Below are positions 17,364-25,258 of a DNA stretch of 36,864 bases, piece by piece. The stretch lies in contig JBKEAJ010000127.1 in assembly GCA_047972135.1 (NCBI GenBank), positions 1-36,864 on the forward strand. Direction: 5' to 3'. The translations under genes and the position numbers were made by a program. The notes under the pieces were generated by a model, which saw nothing but the letters and a program-made list of their open reading frames with translations, made no database searches and had not been told where the DNA came from. Numbering within the stretch: the stretch's first letter is position 1; each line of letters starts with the position of its first letter. Source of the DNA: JBKEAJ01 sp047972135 (GTDB lineage: Bacteria > Bacteroidota > Bacteroidia > Bacteroidales > Prolixibacteraceae).

Positions 17364-17427
17364 TTGAACTGTTTAATCGTTGAATTGTTTAATCGTTGAA
17401 TTGTTTAATCGTTGAACTGTTTAATTA
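17364..17427. repeat. Four tandem copies of a 16-bp unit
   Basis: Units at 17364, 17380, 17396 and 17412 follow TTGAAyTGTTTAATCG; the outer two have C and the inner two T at position 6, and the last ends TTA instead of TCG. One complete unit plus a partial one recurs in the gap after trkH (33717-33732). Confidence 0.9.
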
Positions 17428-17564
17428 TTTGAGGTTTAGTGGATTATATGAATAGACTCCTGCTTTAGCTGGAGGAATAATATAAACCCACCCTATCAGA
17501 ATGGTTTTAGCCCAAATAGTTAGTTATGAATTGGGAATTATGAATGAAATAGCAAATACACGGA

Positions 17565-17641
17565 CGTCATTGCGAGCGTTAGCGTGGCAATCGGTCCTTT
17601 GTTGTAGGAGATTGCTTCGTTGCCAGCTCCTCTCAATGACG
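17565..17641 (+). repeat. REP-like palindromic repeat, copy 2
   Basis: Begins CGTCATTGCGAGCG and ends CTCTCAATGACG, in the same orientation as copy 1 (GAGCG end on the left). The arms are imperfectly complementary. It lies just before the SPOR-domain gene, so it is either in that gene's leader or between its promoter and start codon. Confidence 0.88.
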
Positions 17642-17673
17642 GAAGATTATATAGAAAAACAAAATATAAACAT

Positions 17674-18111
17674 ATGAAATATACAAAATTTATAGGCTTG
17701 ATATTGTTCTTTTTGTTCGGTGTCTGTGGTGCTTTTGCTCAAGGCGGCAAGGCATCGCAGTTTAAAAATGAATTGAATATCAGCGAATCTGAGAGCGTGA
17801 GAGCTGCGTGGTTACAGCATATTGATAAAGCTCAGAGTGAAGAAGTTACGGTGTTTAGGGTGCAAGTCTACTCTGGACAAGGGCAAGGAGCTAAGCAAGA
17901 AGCCTCAGATGTGAAAACTACTTGTGTGTCGATGTTGCCAAATGTGCCATCTTTCATCGAGTGGAAAAGCCCATACTTCAAAGTAAGCGTAGGCAATTTT
18001 AAAGACAAATCCGAAGCAACGAAAACCAAAGAGTATTTAAGCTCCAACTTTCCAGGTGCTTTCATTGTCAGTACTAAAGTCGCCGTAAAAATATTACTTT
18101 CAAATGAGTGA
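17674..18111 (+). CDS. Exported SPOR-domain protein
   Basis: A 145-residue protein with a signal peptide (MKYTKFIGLILFFLFGVCGAFA, then Q) and a C-terminal SPOR-like domain from about residue 60: FRVQVYSGQG, then PNVPSFIEWKSPYFKVSVGNFKDKSEA and SSNFPGAFIVS. SPOR domains bind denuded peptidoglycan glycan strands, so it may act at the septum or wall. The frame can be extended upstream to a TTG at 17620, but that would run into the REP repeat and precede the signal peptide, so the ATG at 17674 is chosen. Its last 8 bases overlap the start of the amidophosphoribosyltransferase gene. Confidence 0.85.
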   Translation: MKYTKFIGLILFFLFGVCGAFAQGGKASQFKNELNISESESVRAAWLQHIDKAQSEEVTVFRVQVYSGQGQGAKQEASDVKTTCVSMLPNVPSFIEWKSPYFKVSVGNFKDKSEATKTKEYLSSNFPGAFIVSTKVAVKILLSNE

Positions 18112-19984
18112 TTCTATAAAGCATGAATGTGGTGTCGCAATGATTAGACTGCGCAAACCACTTTCCTACTACCATCAAAAATATGGAACTTGGCGATACG
18201 GACTAAATAAGCTATATCTGCTTATGGAGAAACAGCACAATCGAGGGCAAGATGGTGCAGGTGTTGCAGCTCTTAAACTAGACCAAGAGGTAGGCGAAGA
18301 ATACCTGAATAGAGTTCGCTCCGCAAGCGACCAGTCCATAAAGGATGTATTTAATGAAATAAATGCCAGTTGCGGGGTCGAAAACGGCAGAAATGCAGAT
18401 GATGCAAAAAAAAACCTACCATTTATAGGAGAAATATACTTGGGGCATCTGCGCTACGGTACTTTTGGCAAAAATAATATCAAGTACTGCCACCCCATGT
18501 GGCGTAAAAACAACTGGAGAGCCAGAAACCTAGCTATTGCAGGTAATTTTAATCTTACAAATATATCCGAACTCTATAAACATCTGATAACTAGAGGTCA
18601 ACACCCTCTTTCATACACAGATACGGAGACCGTGATGGAGATGCTCGCGTATTACCTTGACAAAGAGAATGATATGGCGGTGCGTACTCTTAGTCAACAA
18701 GGTAAAACTCCCGTCGAAATAACATCAGAAATAGAAAATAACCTTAATGTCGAAAGTGTTCTGAAAAATGCCACGGAAAAATGGGACGGCGGTTATGTGA
18801 TGGGAGGAATACTCGGACATGGCGATATTTTTGTAGCTCGTGATCCTTGGGGTATCCGCCCTGCCTTTTACTATATTGATGACGAGATTGTTGTGGTGGC
18901 TTCCGAACGCCCAGTTATACAGACAACATTTAATGTGCCTGTAGAGAAAATTATGGAAATCCCGCCCGGAGAAGCTCTTATTGTTAAGAGAAACAATGAC
19001 TTGTCCTTTGTGAAAATTAGAGAGAAAAAACAGGTCAAACAATGTTCCTTTGAGAGAATTTATTTCTCCAGAGGAAGTGATACCGATATATATAAAGAAC
19101 GGAAAGAACTCGGACGACAACTAAGGACTCCTGTATTAAAATCGATAAATAACGACTTTACTCACAGTGTATTTTCATATATTCCTAATACTGCCGAAAC
19201 AGCATTCTACGGACTGATTGAGGGCTTGAACGAAGAACTGACACACTATCAACAAGAAAAACTTGCGTCAAACACGCCCTTGAGTAAGGACAAAATCAAA
19301 GATTTGCTCAGCCTTAAGGTGAGAACCGAAAAAATTGCTATTAAGGATGCAAAATTGAGGACTTTTATATCCGACGATGCAAGTCGAGATGATTTGGTAT
19401 CGCACGTTTACGATGTTACATATGGCACTTTAAAAAAAGATATTGATAATCTGGTCATTATCGACGACTCAATTGTGAGGGGAACAACTCTGAAAAAGAG
19501 TATCCTGAGTATCCTCTCAAGGCTTAGTCCCAAGAAAATCACAGTATTATCCTCTGCTCCGCAAATTAGATACCCAGATTGCTATGGGATTGATATGTCG
19601 CAAATACATAAGTTTATTGCGTTTGAAGCGGCAATAGCTCTGCTGAAAGATACTAAGCAAGAACATATTGTTGAAGATGTTTACAATAACTGCTTGAAAC
19701 AGTTGGATTTGCAAGATGAGGAGATGATTAATGCCGTAAAAAATATTTACGAACCTTTTTCTGCCGAACAAGTGTCAGCAAAAATTGCTGAACTTCTTAA
19801 ACCTCAAACCCTTGATGCTGAACTTGAAATAATATATCAGAATATAGAAGGTTTGCATAAGGCTTGTCCAAATCACAAGGGGGATTGGTATTTTACAGGA
19901 AATTACCCCACTCCCGGAGGTAATAGAGTGGTAAACAGAGCGTTTGTGAATTTCTGCGAGAAAAATGACGAAAGAGCGTATTAA
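18104..19984 (+). CDS. purF: Long-form amidophosphoribosyltransferase (PurF-like)
   Basis: A 626-residue protein, clearly longer than the usual PurF (about 470-510). The N-terminal glutaminase half starts MSDSIKHECGVA, with Cys9 as the nucleophile expected to be exposed after propeptide removal, followed by HNRGQDGAGV, YLGHLRYGT and ARDPWGIRPA. The phosphoribosyltransferase half has the PRPP loop VIIDDSIVRGTT at 451-462. The family reaction forms phosphoribosylamine from PRPP and glutamine, the first step of purine synthesis. The extra length lies in the C-terminal roughly 100 residues and internal insertions. I recall that Bacteroidales can carry both a standard PurF and this long form, so this may be a paralogue with a related task. 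Overlaps: 8 bases with the SPOR gene, 1 base with the ZIP gene. Confidence 0.9.
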   Translation: MSDSIKHECGVAMIRLRKPLSYYHQKYGTWRYGLNKLYLLMEKQHNRGQDGAGVAALKLDQEVGEEYLNRVRSASDQSIKDVFNEINASCGVENGRNADDAKKNLPFIGEIYLGHLRYGTFGKNNIKYCHPMWRKNNWRARNLAIAGNFNLTNISELYKHLITRGQHPLSYTDTETVMEMLAYYLDKENDMAVRTLSQQGKTPVEITSEIENNLNVESVLKNATEKWDGGYVMGGILGHGDIFVARDPWGIRPAFYYIDDEIVVVASERPVIQTTFNVPVEKIMEIPPGEALIVKRNNDLSFVKIREKKQVKQCSFERIYFSRGSDTDIYKERKELGRQLRTPVLKSINNDFTHSVFSYIPNTAETAFYGLIEGLNEELTHYQQEKLASNTPLSKDKIKDLLSLKVRTEKIAIKDAKLRTFISDDASRDDLVSHVYDVTYGTLKKDIDNLVIIDDSIVRGTTLKKSILSILSRLSPKKITVLSSAPQIRYPDCYGIDMSQIHKFIAFEAAIALLKDTKQEHIVEDVYNNCLKQLDLQDEEMINAVKNIYEPFSAEQVSAKIAELLKPQTLDAELEIIYQNIEGLHKACPNHKGDWYFTGNYPTPGGNRVVNRAFVNFCEKNDERAY

Positions 19985-20820
19985 TGATGAATATCGACAA
20001 TGGTGCATTAACTTTTGCATTTTTAATAACTGCATTCGCAGGACTTTCAACGGGTATAGGCAGTCTTATCGGACTATTAGCAAAGACAACTAAGCCTCGT
20101 CTGCTTGCCTTTTCACTCGGACTTTCTGCCGGAGTGATGGTATATATCTCTTTTGTGGAAATGTACCCAATAGCACTTGATGCGCTTAAAACTGAGTATG
20201 GCAACAAAAACGGAACAGTGTATGCTCTTATTGCTTTCTTTGGAGGGATTGCGCTCACGGCTATAATAGATAAACTAATCCCAGCTTTTGAAAATCCTCA
20301 CGAGGCACGTAAGGTAGAAGAATTACACGATAAGAAGCAAAAAAAGAAATTAAGTAGCCTTATGAGAGTTGGAGTATTCTCAAGTGTAGTGATAGCACTA
20401 CATAATTTCCCCGAAGGAATTGCAACTTTTGTTTCAGGACTGAGTTCTCCTTCAATAGGAGTGGCAATAGCCCTAGCAGTGGCTATACACAATATCCCAG
20501 AAGGAATTGCGGTATCTGTCCCCATATATTACGCAACGGGAAGTCGGAAGAAAGCTTTCTGGTATTCTTTTGCCACTGGACTTTTTGAACCATTAGGCGC
20601 GCTATTTGCATGGTACGTAATATTTCCGCTTTTCCCGAATATGGATGCAGAGCTGTTTTCGGGCGTAACTCTGGGAGTCGTGGCAGGGATAATGGTGTAC
20701 ATATCTTTTGACGAGCTATTGCCGTCTGCCGAAGAATATGGTGAGCATCATATTGCTATCTACGGTCTTATCTCAGGAATGGCAATTATGGCAGTCAGCC
20801 TACTCGCCTTTGAGTTCTGA
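19984..20820 (+). CDS. ZIP-family metal transporter (ZupT-like)
   Basis: A 278-residue inner-membrane protein with about eight spans and the ZIP signature pair: HNFPEGIA (His140) and HNIPEGIAVS (His169), which line the metal path. A His/Lys-containing cytoplasmic loop (about 105-125) separates the two halves. It probably imports zinc or other divalent metals. The start ATG shares one base with the preceding stop (TAATG), so it is coupled to the amidophosphoribosyltransferase gene. Many PurF enzymes carry metal centres, but a functional link is only speculation. It converges with the DUF4249 gene, with 4 bases between the stops. Confidence 0.93.
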   Translation: MMNIDNGALTFAFLITAFAGLSTGIGSLIGLLAKTTKPRLLAFSLGLSAGVMVYISFVEMYPIALDALKTEYGNKNGTVYALIAFFGGIALTAIIDKLIPAFENPHEARKVEELHDKKQKKKLSSLMRVGVFSSVVIALHNFPEGIATFVSGLSSPSIGVAIALAVAIHNIPEGIAVSVPIYYATGSRKKAFWYSFATGLFEPLGALFAWYVIFPLFPNMDAELFSGVTLGVVAGIMVYISFDELLPSAEEYGEHHIAIYGLISGMAIMAVSLLAFEF

Positions 20821-20824
20821 TATA

Positions 20825-21676
20825 CTATTTACCCTTGGGTGACCAGCGTGTTGAGTCGCCGATAACCACCATGTCATCAAGAGATAACGACGCTCTGAAA
20901 AAGCCCCTTATCTCGCCCTCGCCACCTTCTATGTTTGAATACGGATTCGCAGGAATAGGTGTGAACAAACCTCCGTCGTTTTGTAGCATAGAGTTCGCCT
21001 GACTGAAATACTCATAGGCATTTCTGGATATACCATAGTTTATGGTCGATACAGTATCCCCATAGTTGAAATAAGTGCCTCTGTAAGGTATTTCAACTGC
21101 GCTGATGTCAAATAGTTTGTCGTCGGCGACGTCAAAACCGTAGGGAATTATTTGCTTTTGGTTCTCAAAGAACTTGAGATAGTAGTAGTTGTCATTATCC
21201 TTGTTGTCGGCAATTGTTAAGCGCACTTGATAGTATCGGCTTTCAGTCTCAGGATTATTAAATTCATCCTCGTCTTGTCGCCAACGAAGGGTGCACGCTG
21301 CTGTCTCCGTCATTACATCGCTGGCTCTATATTGTTTACCGTTGAGTTGCATTAGCATCTCAAATTTATCGCCAACAGCAACAGGAGTAGACCAACTACC
21401 GGTCGGTGCATATAACTTTCTGTTATCATCCCATGCGAATGCAAGTGTGTCAGTGTTTTTTGCAACAACTATGCTTGCAGTGCTAATGTTATTATCTTTT
21501 ATTTCATCATAGAAACCTACAACAGCACTTACTTTTATGTATGATTGTGTTGCGTCGGCTCCTATGTAACCCTCTACGATAGTTATGTCCTCCGATAATC
21601 CGGTGTTGATTGTGATCACCTCAGTACAAGAACCTAAGATAAGTGCAAATAGTAAGAAAAAACTGTATCTGTACAT
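20825..21676 (-). CDS. DUF4249 lipoprotein
   Basis: A 283-residue lipoprotein: signal peptide with lipobox LGSC (Cys17), then the typical DUF4249 start (INTGLSEDITIVEGYIG) and a beta-rich body ending FFRASLSLDDMVV. In Bacteroidota this family almost always accompanies a carboxypeptidase-domain TonB receptor, as here: the receptor gene ends 12 bases upstream on the same strand. It probably sits in the outer membrane and works with that receptor in uptake; the ligand is unknown. Confidence 0.85.
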   Translation of the reverse strand: MYRYSFFLLFALILGSCTEVITINTGLSEDITIVEGYIGADATQSYIKVSAVVGFYDEIKDNNISTASIVVAKNTDTLAFAWDDNRKLYAPTGSWSTPVAVGDKFEMLMQLNGKQYRASDVMTETAACTLRWRQDEDEFNNPETESRYYQVRLTIADNKDNDNYYYLKFFENQKQIIPYGFDVADDKLFDISAVEIPYRGTYFNYGDTVSTINYGISRNAYEYFSQANSMLQNDGGLFTPIPANPYSNIEGGEGEIRGFFRASLSLDDMVVIGDSTRWSPKGK

Positions 21677-21688
21677 GACTAATTCATT

Positions 21689-24043
21689 TTAAAATTTGAA
21701 ATTATAGGAAATGGTAGGTAAAAATGGAAACAAGTACATCATTGTAGGTTCTGTCTTGCCAGTGTATACTCCGTCAGACTCCTGCTCATCCATAAAGATT
21801 GTAAAAGCATTCTTACGATTGTAGACATTTACTACCGACACTACCCAGGAACCTTGATATGACCTGCTGCGACGAGGATTGGGGATAAAGGTTACAGACA
21901 TGTCAAGTCGATGAAAATCGGGTAAGCGATAAGCGTTCCTGTCTGAATAGTAGTACATTACCTGATCATCAAACTCGTATCTTCCTGTGGGCATGGTGAA
22001 GGGACGACCTGTGCCGTATTGCCACGATGCACCAAATGTCCACCTTTCGTCAAGTTTGTAAGTGGCACTAATATTAACGACATGGCGACGGTCGTGTGAT
22101 GCTGCAAACTCCCTGTCGTTGTTGACCCCTTCAATCTGCTGTGTTGCCTTGGACAGTGTATAGGATAACTCTCCTTGAAGTTTTCCCTTGTTCTTTTGCG
22201 CACTAAACTCCAAGCCATAAGCTTTGCCTTCGCCAGAGCGTATCTCTGTTATAATGTCTTCGTTGAAGAATACTTCCGAATTGTCGGCAAATGCTGTTAT
22301 GTTGTTGAAATTCTTATAAAAAGCTCCTAAGGATAGACTGTAGTTGTAGCCATAGTCTTTAAAAAATCCCAGTGCAAACTGGTCCGCCTCCTGAGGATCA
22401 ACATATTGGGTACTTGGTTGCCACGTGTTGAACGGCAGCGGTAAAGCTCCGTTTGCTATAAGGTGTAGATTCTGATAGGTTCTGTCGTAGGATGCTTTTA
22501 CCGAGAAATCATCGGCAAACATATATGACAAAGATGCTCGGGGAGCTAGAAGATTGAAAGCCTTTATTATCTCAAACTTGCCGTATTCTTCTATTGTATA
22601 TTGAGGATTGATATTGTCCTGTGGGTCTTCGTAAACACGCTGATTATAAGGACCAATGCTTGCATAGTTTGAGTAACGAAGCCCGTATTGAAGCGATAAA
22701 TTATCTCCAATTTTTAAGTTGTGGTTTATGTATAATGTGTTTTCCATGGAGTAGAGCCTGTCTATTTTAAAACTACTCACTGCCGTGTTGTCGCCCCTCG
22801 GATCAATCTTGGCAGGTAGAAATGTGTTGTAAGAAAAGCTATATCCAAACTGAAAACGACTCTTGTTGGTATGAAACCAGTCAAAATCGATTTTTGCCTG
22901 TGCTTCGTTTGCTAAAGAAGTCCATTTGAAAGCTGCGTTGTTAACATCCAAATCTAATTGATATTGAAACTGACTGTATAATAGTGTCGTATTGGCAAAC
23001 AGCTTCTCGTTGAAAAGGTGATTCCACCTAAACGTGCCCGTAGCATTGCCCCACCCGAAATTGGCAATGTCGTCGCCCAGCTTGTAATTATCACGCCCGA
23101 AGTAGCCCGCCAGATAAAGCCTATCCCTATCGCTGAGCTTCCAATTTACTTTGGCATTAAGGTCATAGAATGAAATGAGATTTTCACTTACCTCAGGGTT
23201 GCTACTCATTCGTTGAAACAAGTCTATATAAGACCTGCGACCAGAAATCATAAACGATGATTTATCTTTCTTGATTGGTGCTTCTATCATCAGTTTGGCA
23301 AGGAGCAAACCTACACTCCCTGAACCGTGAAACTCCTTGTTATTGCCGTCAATGGAATGTATGTCGAGAAACGATGACAAACGACCTCCGTATTTAGAAC
23401 TGATGCCTCCCTTGTATAAATCGACACTTTTGATAACGTCGGAATTGAAAACCGAAAACAGCCCAAACAAGTGAGAAGGATCGTAGACATTGGCTTCATC
23501 GATAGTTATTTGATTTTGATCGGCAGAACCGCCACGTACAAAATAACTAGAAGTGCCCTCGCCGATTGATACCACACCCGGCTGCTTCTGTATGTTCTTG
23601 ATGATGTCCGGCTCCCCAATAGTTGTCGGAAGTGACTTTATCTGTGCAAGGTCTAACTTTAGCATACCCGTAGATACCTGCCGATTGCGCTTCTCCTCGG
23701 CAGTTACAACCACCTCGTCTATCATGGTGGATTCAAGTGCCAACTTAACGTTTAATACCGTATCCGATGTCAAACCTGCAAAGTTAAGTGTCTGTGAGGC
23801 ATAGCCCATACAGTTGACTTTTATATTAAAACTGTCGGAAATTGGAGATAGACTTATTGCATAATATCCGTAGGTGTTGCTGATGGCTCCGTCCTTAATG
23901 GCTGACACAAAGAGAGTTGCGCCAATAATTTCTTCGCCCGTTTCGGCATCTCTGATGTAGCCGCTTATGGTAACTTTTTTTTGTGCAAAAACATTCATTC
24001 CTTGCAGCATGACAAAAAATAGTAATAGGTATAACTTCTGCAT
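21689..24043 (-). CDS. TonB-dependent receptor with carboxypeptidase-like N-domain
   Basis: A 784-residue outer-membrane receptor. It has a signal peptide (MQKLYLLLFFVMLQGMNVFA), then a carboxypeptidase D regulatory-like domain (about 24-110, VTISGYIRDAETGEEIIGAT), then a plug (EVVVTAEEKRNRQVSTG, SSYFVRGGSADQNQ, then GGISSKYGGRLSS), then a large beta-barrel ending in the aromatic FKF. The frame is open upstream to 24133, but the ATG at 24043 starts directly at the signal peptide, and a TACCTTTG promoter box (24106-24113) lies inside the longer frame, so the shorter form is chosen. It is not SusC-length; with the DUF4249 partner it forms a small uptake operon of unknown ligand. Confidence 0.92.
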   Translation of the reverse strand: MQKLYLLLFFVMLQGMNVFAQKKVTISGYIRDAETGEEIIGATLFVSAIKDGAISNTYGYYAISLSPISDSFNIKVNCMGYASQTLNFAGLTSDTVLNVKLALESTMIDEVVVTAEEKRNRQVSTGMLKLDLAQIKSLPTTIGEPDIIKNIQKQPGVVSIGEGTSSYFVRGGSADQNQITIDEANVYDPSHLFGLFSVFNSDVIKSVDLYKGGISSKYGGRLSSFLDIHSIDGNNKEFHGSGSVGLLLAKLMIEAPIKKDKSSFMISGRRSYIDLFQRMSSNPEVSENLISFYDLNAKVNWKLSDRDRLYLAGYFGRDNYKLGDDIANFGWGNATGTFRWNHLFNEKLFANTTLLYSQFQYQLDLDVNNAAFKWTSLANEAQAKIDFDWFHTNKSRFQFGYSFSYNTFLPAKIDPRGDNTAVSSFKIDRLYSMENTLYINHNLKIGDNLSLQYGLRYSNYASIGPYNQRVYEDPQDNINPQYTIEEYGKFEIIKAFNLLAPRASLSYMFADDFSVKASYDRTYQNLHLIANGALPLPFNTWQPSTQYVDPQEADQFALGFFKDYGYNYSLSLGAFYKNFNNITAFADNSEVFFNEDIITEIRSGEGKAYGLEFSAQKNKGKLQGELSYTLSKATQQIEGVNNDREFAASHDRRHVVNISATYKLDERWTFGASWQYGTGRPFTMPTGRYEFDDQVMYYYSDRNAYRLPDFHRLDMSVTFIPNPRRSRSYQGSWVVSVVNVYNRKNAFTIFMDEQESDGVYTGKTEPTMMYLFPFLPTISYNFKF

Positions 24044-24105
24044 AAACTGATGTGTTTTATGTGACAAACCTTCTGCTGTGAGTATTTCACTCCCTAAATA
24101 AGGCG

Positions 24106-24113
24106 CAAAGGTA
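24106..24113 (-). promoter_or_regulatory. Promoter -7 box for the TonB receptor-DUF4249 operon
   Basis: TACCTTTG on the minus strand, followed by CG, matches the consensus; a clear TTG at the right distance is missing. Predicted leader of about 56 bases to the ATG at 24043. It supports the shorter receptor start. Confidence 0.55.
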
Positions 24114-24141
24114 TAAAATATCTTGAAAAGCATCCTGGCGT

Positions 24142-24170
24142 GAAAAATAAAAGCAGCTACTTGAGCTGCT
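24142..24170 (-). terminator. Rho-independent terminator of the sigma factor gene
   Basis: On the minus strand a 7-bp stem (AGCAGCT at 24170-24164, AGCTGCT at 24158-24152) with a 5-base loop is followed by TTTATTTTTC. It lies about 60 bases after the sigma factor stop and before the next promoter. Confidence 0.75.
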
Positions 24171-24232
24171 CTATATTTTGTTTATTTAGCCTATACCTAA
24201 ACTCTAAAACAAGTAAGGATTTAATAAGATGT

Positions 24233-25093
24233 CTACCCCAAATAGCTCTTTAATAACTTGCTCTTCGATGTATGACGCAGACGACGAATTGCTTTTTCTT
24301 TAATCTGACGAACTCGCTCACGCGTTAAACCAAACTCCTCGCCTATTTCCTCAAGAGTCATCTCCTGACAGCCAATGCCGAAAAACATCTTTACGATGTC
24401 GCTCTCTCTGTCCGTTAATGACGATAGTACTCTGTTGATTTCGCCAGCTAAGGATTCGTGCATCAATGTAACATCTGCCTTGGGAGAGTCGTTGTTTACC
24501 AATACATCCAACAGACTGTTATCTTCCCCCTCCACAAAAGGAGCATCCACCGAAATATGACGACCCGAAACCTTAAGTGTGTCGGCAACCTTCTCGGCAG
24601 GAATGTCCAACAATTCTGCTAACTCCTCTGGCGAAGGTTTGCGTTCATTCTCCTGCTCAAACCTCGAAAATGCCTTGTTTATCTTGTTTAATGAACCTAC
24701 CTGGTTTAAAGGCAACCTAACTATCCTAGATTGCTCCGCAAGTGCCTGTAGTATAGACTGCCTAATCCACCACACAGCATAGGATATAAACTTAAATCCT
24801 CGTGTTTCGTCAAATTTTTCTGCAGCCTTTATCAACCCCAAATTCCCCTCATTTATTAAGTCGGGTAAGGTAAGCCCTTGATTTTGATATTGCTTGGCAA
24901 CTGAGACCACAAAGCGTAAGTTTGCCCTTGTCAACTTGTCCAACGCTAATCTATCGCCTTTCTTTATGCGCTGTGCCAACTCAACTTCTTCCTCAACTGT
25001 GATGAGGTCTTCACGACCTATCTCTTGAAGATATTTATCTAAGGATGCACTCTCACGGTTTGTTATCGACTTCGTGATTTTTAACTGTCTCAT
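24233..25093 (-). CDS. rpoD: Primary sigma factor, sigma-70 family (Bacteroidota type)
   Basis: A 286-residue sigma-70 protein without region 1.1, the size expected for the Bacteroidota housekeeping sigma. Region 1.2 is SLDKYLQEIGREDLIT, region 2 includes LPDLINEGNLGLIKA and YAVWWIRQSI (105-114, the -7 element reader), region 3 is LPLNQVGSLNKINKA with PSPEELAE, and region 4 is LTDRESDIV plus the helix-turn-helix GLTRERVRQIKEKAIRRLR (about 255-273). It directs RNA polymerase to TTG/TAnnTTTG promoters, and its own gene has such a promoter (25116-25146), so it probably transcribes itself. It is monocistronic with its own terminator. Confidence 0.97.
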   Translation of the reverse strand: MRQLKITKSITNRESASLDKYLQEIGREDLITVEEEVELAQRIKKGDRLALDKLTRANLRFVVSVAKQYQNQGLTLPDLINEGNLGLIKAAEKFDETRGFKFISYAVWWIRQSILQALAEQSRIVRLPLNQVGSLNKINKAFSRFEQENERKPSPEELAELLDIPAEKVADTLKVSGRHISVDAPFVEGEDNSLLDVLVNNDSPKADVTLMHESLAGEINRVLSSLTDRESDIVKMFFGIGCQEMTLEEIGEEFGLTRERVRQIKEKAIRRLRHTSKSKLLKSYLG

Positions 25094-25115
25094 ACTCTTC
25101 TCTAAAATTAAACCG

Positions 25116-25146
25116 CAAAGGTAGTTGTTTTTTCTGAAACTACCAA
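25116..25146 (-). promoter_or_regulatory. Bacteroidota-type promoter for the sigma factor gene
   Basis: On the minus strand: TTG (25146-25144), 20 bp, then TACCTTTG (25123-25116) followed by CGG. The leader is only about 16 bases. Confidence 0.7.
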
Positions 25147-25190
25147 AGCGCCGTTCGTAATCATATAATTAAATCATCTGTTTAGCACTG

Positions 25191-25222
25191 ACAGTACCCG
25201 CCGAAATATCGACCGGTACTGT
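25191..25222 (-). other. Hairpin after the HtrA gene
   Basis: ACAGTACC (25191-25198) pairs with GGTACTGT (25215-25222) around a 16-base loop, 36 bases beyond the HtrA stop on the minus strand. There is no T-run, so it is a doubtful terminator; it could be a processing or protein-binding site instead. Confidence 0.35.
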
Positions 25223-25258
25223 ATTAATAGCTGTGGAGATGGTGCCTCAAAAACTTCT

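Larger units (their letters stand above)
17357..17673. other. Repeat-bearing gap between mazG and the SPOR-domain gene
   Basis: No gene is seen. The gap holds a 16-bp tandem repeat (17364-17427), a small hairpin with CTCC/GGAG arms around 17459-17476, a fragment (AACCCACCCTATCAGAATGG) of a type I recall between genes in Bacteroidales, and REP copy 2 (17565-17641), which ends only 32 bases before the next start codon. No TAnnTTTG box was found. Confidence 0.65.

Noticed and set aside
17364..17427. Possible CRISPR-like array
   Set aside because: The 16-bp units are directly adjacent with no spacers and there are no cas genes.
17620..17673. Upstream extension of the SPOR-domain gene to a TTG inside the REP repeat
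   Set aside because: The added residues would come from the repeat and would precede a good signal peptide that starts at the ATG at 17674.
24044..24133. N-terminal extension of the first TonB receptor
   Set aside because: It places 30 residues before the signal peptide and contains the promoter box at 24106-24113.
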